A stretch of 54,379 bases of DNA, taken from the NCBI GenBank assembly GCA_910585705.1, contig CAJUER010000001.1:1-54379 (forward strand), in the 5' to 3' direction. A model generated the notes under the pieces. The model was not told the DNA's origin. It searched no databases and saw only the letters and a list, made by a program, of their open reading frames with translations. The position numbers and the translations under genes are program-made. Below are positions 24,442 to 32,583 of the stretch, one piece after another. This stretch comes from an uncultured Christensenella sp. (lineage in GTDB: Bacteria > Bacillota > Clostridia > Christensenellales > Borkfalkiaceae). The first letter of the stretch is position 1, and each line of letters starts with the position of its first letter.

Positions 24442-24470
24442 TTGAAAATGCCGCCGTGTTGTGTTATACT
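24442..24470 (+). promoter_or_regulatory. Promoter of the M18 aminopeptidase gene
   Basis: TTGAAA (24442-24447) and TATACT (24465-24470) are 17 bp apart, with a 34-base leader and an AAGGAG ribosome site before ATG 24511. Confidence 0.75.
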
Positions 24471-24510
24471 GTATTCGAAATGAAAATACAGATTCACAAG
24501 GAGAAATAAA

Positions 24511-25878
24511 ATGGAACTTAAATACACGCGTAAAAACGTTTATAAGGAGGCGGACGGAAAGGAGCTTGAAAAAATTTACAAGTTCGCCGAAGGCTACAAA
24601 ACCTTCCTCGACAGCTCCAAAACCGAACGCGACGCTTCCGAAACCGCAAGAAAGCTTGCCGAAGCAAACGGCTTCAAGCCTTTCAGCTTTTCCGAAAAAT
24701 TGAAGGCGGGCGACAAGCGTTATTTTGTAAACAGGGGTAAAAATATTTTCCTCGTAAAGGTCGGCAAAAAGGACGTCGCTAAGGACGGTATCCGCATTAT
24801 GGTTGCGCACGTCGATTCTCCCCGTCTTGACTTAAAGCCCAATCCCGTGTTTGAGGACGCGGGACTCTGCTACCTTAAAACGCACTACTACGGCGGCATT
24901 AAAAAATATCAGTGGACGTCGATTCCGCTTGCGCTTCACGGCGTGGTTATGCTTCGCGGCGGCAAGAAAAAGGAAATTTGCGTGGGCGAGGACGAGAACG
25001 ACCCTATATTCTACATAACCGACCTCCTGCCTCACCTTTCGCAGGAGCAGAGCCAGAAACCGCTTGCAAAAGCGATAGAGGGCGAAAGTCTCAACGCGGT
25101 CATAGGCGGTCTTCCTTCCGTCGGCGAAGAGAAGGACGAGGAAAGCGTGAAAACCGCAGTTTTAAATCTTCTCAATAAAAAGTACGGAATTACGGAAGTG
25201 GACTTCCAGTGCTCCGAACTTTGCTTTGTACCTGCTGGCAAGGCGCGCGACGTAGGATTCGACGGCGCGTTGATTTCGGCTTACGGTCACGACGATAAGG
25301 TCTGCGCTTATCCCGAAATGCAGGCGATATTCGACAGCGATTCAGACAGAACGGTCGTTGCGGTGTTCGCGGACAAAGAGGAAGTGGGCAGCAACGGCAC
25401 GACGGGAATGCAGAGCAAGGTTATTTCCGACGTGATAGAGACGATTGCAAACTCGTTCGGCGCAAACCCCATAGAAGTTAGATACAACTCGAAATGTATT
25501 TCCGCCGACGTTACCGCAGGCTACGACCCTGCTTACAGCTCGGCTTTTGAAAAGCGCAACACCACGTTTATATCCTGCGGCGCGGCTGTCTCCAAATACA
25601 CGGGCGCGCGCGGAAAGTCCAATTCCAGCGACGCTTCCGCCGAATATATGGGCTTTATCCGCGACATATTCGAAGATAACGGCGTTATCTGGCAGACGGG
25701 CGAGCTCGGCGCCATAGATATGGGCGGCGGCGGAACGGTTGCAATGTACATTGCAAATCTCGGAATAGATACCGTCGACGTGGGCGTTCCCGTGCTTTCC
25801 ATGCACGCCCCTTACGAGCTTATTTCCAAAGCCGACGTGTATTCGCTTTACAAAGCGTGCCTCGCATTCTGTAAATAA
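24511..25878 (+). CDS. M18 family aminopeptidase
   Basis: The 455-residue cytoplasmic zinc metallopeptidase removes N-terminal residues, preferably acidic, from peptides. Metal-site motifs of the M18 family are present: MVAHVDSPRLDLKP (His), GHDDKVCAYPEM (Asp), DKEEVGSNGTTGM (Glu pair) and a C-terminal His in VLSMHAPYE. The family forms dodecameric tetrahedral shells. It is transcribed alone from a clear promoter and ends at a strong bidirectional terminator. Confidence 0.93.
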   Translation: MELKYTRKNVYKEADGKELEKIYKFAEGYKTFLDSSKTERDASETARKLAEANGFKPFSFSEKLKAGDKRYFVNRGKNIFLVKVGKKDVAKDGIRIMVAHVDSPRLDLKPNPVFEDAGLCYLKTHYYGGIKKYQWTSIPLALHGVVMLRGGKKKEICVGEDENDPIFYITDLLPHLSQEQSQKPLAKAIEGESLNAVIGGLPSVGEEKDEESVKTAVLNLLNKKYGITEVDFQCSELCFVPAGKARDVGFDGALISAYGHDDKVCAYPEMQAIFDSDSDRTVVAVFADKEEVGSNGTTGMQSKVISDVIETIANSFGANPIEVRYNSKCISADVTAGYDPAYSSAFEKRNTTFISCGAAVSKYTGARGKSNSSDASAEYMGFIRDIFEDNGVIWQTGELGAIDMGGGGTVAMYIANLGIDTVDVGVPVLSMHAPYELISKADVYSLYKACLAFCK

Positions 25879-25888
25879 TCGGTAATAT

Positions 25889-25928
25889 AAAACCCCCGTC
25901 CGCACAAACAGGTGCGGACGGGGGTTTT
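25889..25928. terminator. Strong bidirectional terminator
   Basis: AAAACCCCCGTCCGCAC (25889-25905) pairs perfectly with GTGCGGACGGGGGTTTT (25912-25928). It lies between the rightward aminopeptidase and the leftward small gene at 25939. Confidence 0.95.
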
Positions 25929-25938
25929 ATTATAGTTA

Positions 25939-26142
25939 TTATTTTTCCGTAACTGAAATATTGAATTTTTGTCCGTTCATAAGCGTCATTGTCAGACGGG
26001 TTTTTTCGGCTTTGACCGTACCTATGAAAAAATCGTTCAGCACAACGGACAAATCAGCCGCAAATTCTTCTGCGGTTATTTTTTTCTGTTGAAGCGCGGC
26101 GAAAATATCGTGCGCGCCGAGTTTGTCGTTTCCGTTTTCCAT
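25939..26142 (-). CDS. Small conserved-looking hypothetical protein
   Basis: The frame has 67 residues with an AGAGG ribosome site upstream. The first half is a helical segment (IFAALQQKKITAEEFAADLS) and the second half is beta-rich and ends in a short lysine tail. No membrane segment or metal motif is present and I do not recognise the family. It ends at the terminator shared with the aminopeptidase and lies 91 bases downstream of the propeller-like protein gene on the same strand, possibly in one transcript. Confidence 0.55.
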   Translation of the reverse strand: MENGNDKLGAHDIFAALQQKKITAEEFAADLSVVLNDFFIGTVKAEKTRLTMTLMNGQKFNISVTEK

Positions 26143-26233
26143 TCTTTCGTACCTCTTACAGGCTGCAATTTATTTTTTATAAGCTCTCAAACATTTTATG
26201 CAAAAAGCTCATAAAATATGAATTTGCACGCAA

Positions 26234-27442
26234 TCAGTATCTGAATCTTACGCTGTAAACGTTTTTAATGCGTTCCCGCACGAAAGTTTTGTATTTTTTG
26301 CCTGCGGATTCGAACAAAACGTAAACCTTGTTGCCCGCCGCGCAAAGCCCTTCGGACATGGACGGAATTTCGTAATTTTTCAAAAGCAGTTCGCTGTTAT
26401 TGCAGTCGGCAAAATACACTTTAAGGTCGGTAACGGTGTAGGGTACGCCGTTGGAGGTGGTGACGCCCTCGTAAGCAAAGTTCTTTTCGTTCAGTTCGTT
26501 GAAGTTTTTGCCATTCTCGCTTTCGGTGGTCTTTTTCCAGTCGAATGCAAATATGTGCGAGTTTGCAAGTCCGTAGCTCTGCGAAAGCGCCAACGTGTTG
26601 CCGACCCTTGCCAAGCCCTGAATTTTTTCGGGTATGGAAATCGCCCTCTGGATTTTCGGAACTTTATTTTCTTCGGTGAGTTTGCTGTCTGAAAGTTTTA
26701 CAAGTCCGTAAGGCTCCAAAGTGGAAATGTTGTATTCGTAAACCAACGCGGTGTTGTAGTAGCCGTTCGGCGTCGTCATGCGGTGGCTCATATCGGTTTC
26801 CCAGTTGCCTTTGCGGTAAAATTCGCCGACGTAAAGTCTGTCGTACGATACCGAAGTGTAGTTGGGGTTGTCGTAGTAAAAGCAGAAATCCGCGCCGCAG
26901 TTCGCCTTAAACGACGAAGTGAATTTGACGGATTTGTTTTCGCTGCCTTCTTCGAGCTTGGCTTTGGTAATAAGCTCGTTAGCTATGTCGGGATAGTCGG
27001 AGGAGGAAGATTTTGCAACGTAAACCGTGCTTTCTCCAGTCACCCAAAGGTAGCTTCCGTTTGTGGCGATTCCGCCGCAGTGTCCGAGATAGTCGCTGCC
27101 GTCAACGTTCTTCATGGTAACGTAGCCGACGTAGCCCGTGTCTTCGCCGGTGACGTAAATGCGCGAGGGCGAGCCGTCAACCATATACGCTGTAATGAAG
27201 AAGTACTGCTGTGATTTTTTTATCGGCGTGCCCACGCCTTCGATAACGTATTCTGCGGTGCAGTTGCCCATGCCCTGAGGAACAGCCCCGTCTTTCAGTC
27301 CCGGTATTGAAAATTCCTTCGAGAAATTGGCGTCAAAGTCCTTGTATCTGTCGCCGTAAAACCACACCATTAAAAAGATGGCGAGCATTAAAATTGCCGA
27401 ACCGACGGCGGTCAGCGAAATTAGAAGTTTCTTGTGTTTCAT
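26234..27442 (-). CDS. Membrane-anchored extracytoplasmic protein, propeller-like
   Basis: The 402-residue protein begins with a signal anchor (about residues 7-29, no lipobox cysteine). The remainder has many aromatic and glycine-rich beta-strand repeats (GYVGYVTM, GGIATNGSYLWVTGE, KIQGLARVGNTLALS, MSEGLCAAGNKVYVLFES). These resemble blades of a beta-propeller of the SGL or LVIVD type. Function unknown; propellers on the cell surface usually bind ligands or proteins. The terminal segment is basic. It is a single leftward gene with an AGAGG ribosome site. Confidence 0.65.
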   Translation of the reverse strand: MKHKKLLISLTAVGSAILMLAIFLMVWFYGDRYKDFDANFSKEFSIPGLKDGAVPQGMGNCTAEYVIEGVGTPIKKSQQYFFITAYMVDGSPSRIYVTGEDTGYVGYVTMKNVDGSDYLGHCGGIATNGSYLWVTGESTVYVAKSSSSDYPDIANELITKAKLEEGSENKSVKFTSSFKANCGADFCFYYDNPNYTSVSYDRLYVGEFYRKGNWETDMSHRMTTPNGYYNTALVYEYNISTLEPYGLVKLSDSKLTEENKVPKIQRAISIPEKIQGLARVGNTLALSQSYGLANSHIFAFDWKKTTESENGKNFNELNEKNFAYEGVTTSNGVPYTVTDLKVYFADCNNSELLLKNYEIPSMSEGLCAAGNKVYVLFESAGKKYKTFVRERIKNVYSVRFRY

Positions 27443-27533
27443 AAATCCGACCTCTTCGAATTGTTTTACCCGATTATTTTACCAAAAGCCGAAGAAAAAA
27501 GCAAATCATTAAGCGCGTAATTAATAAAAGAGA

Positions 27534-27561
27534 GGGGCGCGGCTTTTTAAAACCGCGCCCC
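27534..27561 (-). terminator. Terminator of the winged-helix pair
   Basis: GGGGCGCGG (27534-27542) pairs with CCGCGCCCC (27553-27561), with TTTT and AAAA extending the stem inward. On the minus strand it is followed by TCTCTTTT. It lies 8 bases after the stop of the 27569 gene. Confidence 0.8.
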
Positions 27562-27568
27562 CGCGTAA

Positions 27569-27925
27569 TCAGAATATAGCTTTTAAAATAAGTCCGAAAA
27601 TAAACGTAGCCGCCGCGCCTATGAATGCAAGCATAATTCTGAACTCCACGTCGCGCCGCCTTTGCTTCGCCGTGCGCTTGAAGGCAAAACCGTTTTCTTT
27701 CAGGCTTATAACGTACATTTTTTCGCCCTTTCTTTCGGAAGTTATCAAGTCGAAATAGCCGTCGCGCATTAAATTGTTCAGAATGTCGTCTATCGCTTCG
27801 GGACTGAATTTTTTCTTTGCGGGCAGAATGGAAAGAATGTCGAGGGTGGATATAAGACAGCCGTCCGTGCCGTCGCAAAGGCTGTACACGGCGGACATAA
27901 TTTCGTTTTCGTTTCTCGAAAGCAT
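27569..27925 (-). CDS. Winged-helix-like protein with C-terminal membrane anchor
   Basis: The 118-residue protein has an N-terminal helical region ending in a wing-like segment (LNNLMRDGYFDLITSERKGEK), resembling a winged helix. One hydrophobic segment at the extreme C-terminus (about residues 97-117) makes it a tail-anchored protein. It is a paralogue of the next gene upstream (27927), with the same order of wing and anchor. The two genes are 1 base apart. A regulator or adaptor held at the membrane is plausible; no target can be named. Confidence 0.6.
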   Translation of the reverse strand: MLSRNENEIMSAVYSLCDGTDGCLISTLDILSILPAKKKFSPEAIDDILNNLMRDGYFDLITSERKGEKMYVISLKENGFAFKRTAKQRRRDVEFRIMLAFIGAAATFIFGLILKAIF

Positions 27926-27926
27926 A

Positions 27927-28310
27927 TTAAACGAGCGCGAAAATAAGCGAGATGATAAGACTTCCCAACGCTCCGCCCGTAAACGCGGAAACGAACACGA
28001 AGTTCAATCTCGGCTTTTTTTCGTAAATTTCTTCCTCGTCGTCTTCGCCGCAATCACCGTCGTCGGCGTATTGTTCTTCCGCAATATATTCTTTAAGCGG
28101 CGCAATGCAATACATATCTCCGCGAGAATATTTCACGTCGATGTAGCCGCTGTTTCTAAGCGCGGTCAGCGCCCTGTCCAGCTCGCTTCCGCTGTCGTCC
28201 GAATTTTCGGGAAAGGCTTCGAAAAGCTCTTCTTCGGCAATTATAACGTACCGTCCGGCAGGGCTTAAAGAATGAATTTTATCCAGTACCGCTTTGCAAA
28301 TTTTGTCCAT
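27927..28310 (-). CDS. Winged-helix-like protein with C-terminal membrane anchor, paralogue
   Basis: The 127-residue protein has the same plan as its neighbour: a helical N-terminus, a wing-like turn (LTALRNSGYIDVKYSRGD), an acidic linker with runs of D and E (about residues 78-95), and one C-terminal hydrophobic segment. The duplicate arrangement suggests a hetero-oligomer at the membrane. It is preceded by a hairpin at 28330-28358 that separates it from the membrane-protein gene upstream. I do not recognise a named family. Confidence 0.6.
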   Translation of the reverse strand: MDKICKAVLDKIHSLSPAGRYVIIAEEELFEAFPENSDDSGSELDRALTALRNSGYIDVKYSRGDMYCIAPLKEYIAEEQYADDGDCGEDDEEEIYEKKPRLNFVFVSAFTGGALGSLIISLIFALV

Positions 28311-28329
28311 ATTACTATAAATATTGACA

Positions 28330-28358
28330 AAGTCCGCAGTGTTTTATACTGCGGACTT
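28330..28358 (-). terminator. Hairpin between membrane-protein and winged-helix genes
   Basis: AAGTCCGCAGT (28330-28340) pairs with ACTGCGGACTT (28348-28358). On the minus strand only TTTGTC follows, so termination may be partial and allow read-through into the winged-helix pair. Confidence 0.65.
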
Positions 28359-28388
28359 GCGTAAATTTGCTTAAATTTGCGTGTGCTG

Positions 28389-28694
28389 TCAGTTCAGCGC
28401 CGAATAAATTATGCCTCCGATAAACACCGCTACGGTAATGCCCAAAGCGACGTAGGCTGCGATTTGGATTATTTTAAGCTGTTTGAAATCGTTTTTGCGC
28501 TTCTGTATGTTGACAAAAGCGAGCGCGCCTATCTCGAACAATATCGAGGCTATCAGCGCGTAAAGCCCGAGCACGGTAAAAATCAGTCCTAACGAAACTG
28601 CTCCTGCCGCGATAAGACCTATTGCGATATATGCGAATAATTTCCCCGTGTAAGGAGGTTCGGGAGTGAGGTTCTCCAAATTCTTTTTCTTCAT
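28389..28694 (-). CDS. Small membrane protein with three helices
   Basis: The 101-residue protein has three hydrophobic segments (about residues 19-38, 39-63 and 76-99) separated by a basic loop (NIQKRKNDFK). No family is recognised. Its start overlaps the rqcH stop by 4 bases (ATGA), so it is translationally coupled to the ribosome-rescue factor gene. That coupling may only reflect operon packing. Confidence 0.6.
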   Translation of the reverse strand: MKKKNLENLTPEPPYTGKLFAYIAIGLIAAGAVSLGLIFTVLGLYALIASILFEIGALAFVNIQKRKNDFKQLKIIQIAAYVALGITVAVFIGGIIYSALN

Positions 28695-30361
28695 TTATTT
28701 TCGTCCTTTAAAAGCTCTGCATGCGGCAAGGGTTGGGCAAGGGTGGTGCGGTAATTGGTATAAACGACAAATCCCGCGTTCGACTTCGGCGGTTTTTTTA
28801 CGAATTTTTTTTGAGTGTAATCAACGGGTATTTTGCTTCCGCTTCTTCCGTCGGAGTAGTACGCGCATATTTCCGCAGCCGTCTTTATAACGCCGTCGGG
28901 CACGATTCTGCCTTCGGTAATAACGGCAACATGGGAGGAGTGGTACTTCTGCGTGTGCAGCCACAAATCGTCTGCGGCAAGCCCTTTCGTAAGTCTTTCG
29001 TTTTGAATATTGTTGCGCCCCGCAAGTATTTTGAATCCGTCGCAAATATAAACCCTGAACGGCGGAGGCACGGACTTTTGCTTCTTTTTCAATTCGCGCG
29101 GTCTGTAAAGTTCCAGCGCTATCAGCTCCTCTTCGGTTTCTGCAAGGTCGGTCTTGTTTTCGGCGGAGGAAAGGTTCGAGCAAATGCTTTTTAAGTAGTC
29201 GAGTTTGCGCTCTGTTTCGGTTTTTTGAACGCTGACGCTCTCGAACGTGCGTTTCAGCTTGGCGTATTTCTTGTAATATTTCTGCGCGTTCTGCGAGGGG
29301 GTAAGCGTTTCCTCAAGCTCTATTTTAATTTCGCGCATTTCTGGGTCGTAATAGTTGACTGCGGAAAAAACCTTCATTCCGCGTTCAAGCGCGTAAATAT
29401 TCGCCGTGATAAGCTCGCCTTTTAATTTAACTTCTTCCGCGCCGTTACATTCGAAAAGTCTGCGGTTTATTTCCGCAAGTCTCTTTTCTGCTTTTTTCAA
29501 CGCGGAGTTAAGCGCGCCCTCCAGCTTGCTTTTAGCCGCTTGAAAGCTACTTTTTTCATACAGATAAGAATAGTATTCGCACTGCGCCTCTAAAATTCCG
29601 TCAAAATTTTTCTTTTCGCTTAAGATAGAACGTACTTTAAAATCGCACGGCTCGCCGTCGAAGTACGTTATGCAAGGCGAAGGAGGTAGTTTGAAAATAT
29701 ATTCGTAAACGTTTTCGGCGGAAATGTTTTTTCCGTAAAATTCCGCCATTTCTTCGGCGGTCGCGTAAGAAATTCCTTTTATCCCGTTGCAGATAAGCTT
29801 CGCTATATCGCCGCCGCCTTTCAAAAGTTCTTCAACCGCCTTCAAATCGTCGGGTGCGGTTTTTTCCTGCGGCTCGGGCGGCAAGTACTTAGCTCCGCCG
29901 AGAATAAGCCGTTTAACGTTTTCGCCTATCGAGTTTGTTTTAAGCGCGCCGACGATAACGCCGTTTTCCGTGAGTACGGCGTTCGAGTACTTGCCCATAA
30001 TTTCAAAGTGCAGGCGCATAACCGAACAGGAAAAGTCGGAAACGCACTTTAAATCAAAACATATAATTCTTTCGAAGTCCGGCTGGAACACGTCGAGTAT
30101 TTCCGCGTTTTGCAAATGCTTCCTCAAAAGCATACAAAAGTTCGGCGCGGTCACGGGCGCGGGCTTGTCCGTCTCGCCCAAGCTCAGCCTCGCCGCGCGC
30201 GCGGAAAGGCAGGCGTCAAGTTTAACGTTGCCCTTAGCGGTGTATATAATAAAAGTAAGCTCTTCGCGTTCGGGTTGGATAATCTTTGAAATTTTTCCGC
30301 CGACGAGCGCGCGTTTCAGCTCTTCGCATACATATTTAATTGTAAAAGCGTCCTGCGGCAT
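28691..30361 (-). CDS. rqcH: NFACT protein RqcH, ribosome quality control factor
   Basis: The 556-residue protein matches RqcH/Rqc2. The NFACT-N domain leads, then a long coiled-coil middle (about 270-400), and the NFACT-R domain near the C-terminus with DDLWLHTQKYHSSHVAV. RqcH binds stalled 50S-nascent-chain complexes and recruits Ala-tRNA to add C-terminal alanine tails for degradation. The conserved D97-R98 pair of B. subtilis RqcH is E97-R98 here (FQPDFERII). It is followed with a 4-base overlap by a small membrane-protein gene and lies divergent from trigger factor. Older annotation calls this family fibronectin-binding. Confidence 0.9.
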   Translation of the reverse strand: MPQDAFTIKYVCEELKRALVGGKISKIIQPEREELTFIIYTAKGNVKLDACLSARAARLSLGETDKPAPVTAPNFCMLLRKHLQNAEILDVFQPDFERIICFDLKCVSDFSCSVMRLHFEIMGKYSNAVLTENGVIVGALKTNSIGENVKRLILGGAKYLPPEPQEKTAPDDLKAVEELLKGGGDIAKLICNGIKGISYATAEEMAEFYGKNISAENVYEYIFKLPPSPCITYFDGEPCDFKVRSILSEKKNFDGILEAQCEYYSYLYEKSSFQAAKSKLEGALNSALKKAEKRLAEINRRLFECNGAEEVKLKGELITANIYALERGMKVFSAVNYYDPEMREIKIELEETLTPSQNAQKYYKKYAKLKRTFESVSVQKTETERKLDYLKSICSNLSSAENKTDLAETEEELIALELYRPRELKKKQKSVPPPFRVYICDGFKILAGRNNIQNERLTKGLAADDLWLHTQKYHSSHVAVITEGRIVPDGVIKTAAEICAYYSDGRSGSKIPVDYTQKKFVKKPPKSNAGFVVYTNYRTTLAQPLPHAELLKDENK

Positions 30362-30520
30362 AAAAGATTCTTACCCCTTAGTTTAAACTTTACATATATA
30401 TTATATAGCAAAAATTGCCAAAAGTAAATGTAAATCGCTTTTCAAAAATAAAGTTTTGTGTTAGAATGAACTTTGTATAAAAATAATATTATATTAAGAT
30501 AAACAGGAGAACTACCAAAA

Positions 30521-31945
30521 ATGAAGTATACTCACGTTGCAGGCGAAAAAAGTACGGTAAAGCTTACTATCACTTTTTCCGAAGAAGAATGGCAGGACGC
30601 CGTAAACGAGTCCTATAAGAGAACGAGGGGCAAGTATTCCGTGCCCGGATTCCGCAAGGGCAAGGTACCCAAGCCCGTGCTTGAAAATTACTACGGAAAG
30701 GGCGTTTTGTACGAGGAAGCTTTCAATATTCTCTATAATAACCACTATTCCGCAATTCTCGAAAAGGAAAAGGACAATTTCACCGCCGTAGGCGAACCTT
30801 CTTTGGAAGTCGAGGATATGACTGAGGGTAAGGGCGTTGTGCTTTCGGCTGTCGTTCCCGTCAAGCCCGAAGTAATTATCGACGCTTACACAGGTTTAAA
30901 AATTAAGCAGTTTGAGTATAATGTATCCAATGCGGACGTAGAAAAGGAAGCTAACAAAATACTTGAAAGCGGAGCGGAGAACGTTGAAGTAACTTCGCGC
31001 GCTTGCAAGCTCGGCGATACGGTAAACATCGATTTTTCGGGCAGCGTTGCGGGCGAAAAATTTCCCGGCGGCACTGCGGACGACTATAATCTCGAACTCG
31101 GAAGCGGCTCGTTCATTCCCGGTTTCGAGGACGGCGTCGTAGGAATGAAGGTTGACGAAACTAAGGATATAAAGGTCAAGTTCCCCGACGATTATCAGGC
31201 GGAAAATCTTCGCGGCAAGGAAGCCGTTTTCGAAATCAAGCTTCATAAAATTACAGAAAAGAAGCTGCCCGCCCTTACCGACGAATACGTCAAAGCGCAC
31301 TCAGGCTCGGCAACGGTTGCGGAATATAAAAAGACCGTACGCGAACGCCTTGAAAGAAATGCGGAAAATCGCGGCAGGGACGAAACGGAAAACAGCATAA
31401 TCGGCGAAATTTGCAAACACGCCAAGTGTGAAATTCCCGAAGCTATGATAGAAAGCGAAATCGACAGAATGGTTCAGGATTTCAATTACCGTCTTATGTA
31501 TCAGGGACTTAAACTCAACGACTACCTTAAATATATGGAGTTGACGATGGAGCAGTTCCGTTCACAGTTCAAAGAGCAAGCCGAGCCCAGAGTGTTAAGC
31601 CAGCTTGTTATCGACCAAATCGTAAGAACGGAAGGCATAAAGGCAGACCAGAAGGAAATAGACGCAAAAATCGAAGAGCAGGCTAAATCAGTCGGCAAGA
31701 CGCTTGCGGAATATAAAAAGTCAATCAATCCCAAACAAATCGATTACATCACAAACGATATTATAATAACAAAAATGTTCGACTTGTTGAAGTCGAAGAA
31801 CGAAATGTATACGGAAAACGGCTCAAAGCCTGCGGCGAAGAAAACTGCGGCGAAAGCGGCTTCCGAAAAATCAGAAAAGCCTGCGGAAAAACCTGCGGCT
31901 AAGAAGCCCGCGACGGCTAAAAAGCCTGCGGCAAAGAAAGAATAA
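30521..31945 (+). CDS. tig: Trigger factor with lysine-alanine-proline tail
   Basis: The ribosome-bound chaperone and prolyl isomerase has 474 residues. The ribosome-docking loop is GFRKGKVP, followed by the FKBP-type isomerase domain (about residues 150-245, with PGFEDGVVGMKVDE) and the helical arms. The ordinary protein ends near residue 430; an extra 40 residues form a low-complexity tail rich in K, A and P (KKPAAKK repeats), like histone H1 tails. The ribosome site is AGGAG. It is first in a tig-clpP-clpX gene order, the common Firmicute arrangement, and clpP follows 21 bases later. Confidence 0.95.
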   Translation: MKYTHVAGEKSTVKLTITFSEEEWQDAVNESYKRTRGKYSVPGFRKGKVPKPVLENYYGKGVLYEEAFNILYNNHYSAILEKEKDNFTAVGEPSLEVEDMTEGKGVVLSAVVPVKPEVIIDAYTGLKIKQFEYNVSNADVEKEANKILESGAENVEVTSRACKLGDTVNIDFSGSVAGEKFPGGTADDYNLELGSGSFIPGFEDGVVGMKVDETKDIKVKFPDDYQAENLRGKEAVFEIKLHKITEKKLPALTDEYVKAHSGSATVAEYKKTVRERLERNAENRGRDETENSIIGEICKHAKCEIPEAMIESEIDRMVQDFNYRLMYQGLKLNDYLKYMELTMEQFRSQFKEQAEPRVLSQLVIDQIVRTEGIKADQKEIDAKIEEQAKSVGKTLAEYKKSINPKQIDYITNDIIITKMFDLLKSKNEMYTENGSKPAAKKTAAKAASEKSEKPAEKPAAKKPATAKKPAAKKE

Positions 31946-31966
31946 AAAGTTAAGAGAGGTAATTTT

Positions 31967-32557
31967 ATGGAACGCAACGCATTAGTGCCTTACATTGTAG
32001 AACAGACTTCGCGCGGCGAACGCTCGTACGATATTTACAGCCGTCTTTTAGAGGATAGAATTATATTTTTAAGCGGCGAGATTGACGACGCAGTCGCAAA
32101 CACCGTCGTGGCGCAGCTTATATATCTCGAAGCGAAAGACCCGCAGAAGGATATTTCACTCTATATCAACAGTCCCGGCGGCTCGGTTTCCGCAGGGCTT
32201 GCAATTTACGATACGATGAACTATATTAAATGCGACGTATCCACAATCTGCATAGGTATGGCGGCTTCGATGGGCGCGTTCCTGCTGTCCAGCGGTGCAA
32301 AGGGTAAAAGGTTCGCCCTCCCCAACAGCGAAATTATGATTCATCAGCCTCTCGGCGGCGCGCAGGGTCAGGCAAGCGACATAAAAATCGCGGCGGAGCA
32401 CATTCTGCGCACCAAGCAGAAACTGAACACTATACTTTCGCAGAATTCGGGCAGACCGCTTTCGGAAATAGAGCGCGACACCGACAGGGACAATTACCTT
32501 TCGGCACAGCAGGCTCAGGATTACGGGCTTATCGACAGAGTATTTTATAAAAGATAA
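31967..32557 (+). CDS. clpP: ATP-dependent Clp protease proteolytic subunit ClpP
   Basis: The 196-residue serine peptidase forms a double heptamer barrel. The catalytic triad is visible: S101 in MAASMGAF, H126 in IMIHQP and D175 in the DTDRDNYLSA helix. A short propeptide-like start (MERNALVPY) fits the family. It degrades proteins unfolded by ClpX, encoded 27 bases downstream, and follows tig by 21 bases. An AGAGG ribosome site precedes the ATG. Confidence 0.97.
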   Translation: MERNALVPYIVEQTSRGERSYDIYSRLLEDRIIFLSGEIDDAVANTVVAQLIYLEAKDPQKDISLYINSPGGSVSAGLAIYDTMNYIKCDVSTICIGMAASMGAFLLSSGAKGKRFALPNSEIMIHQPLGGAQGQASDIKIAAEHILRTKQKLNTILSQNSGRPLSEIERDTDRDNYLSAQQAQDYGLIDRVFYKR

Positions 32558-32583
32558 TATTTAAAAATTTTTGGAGTTTTATA

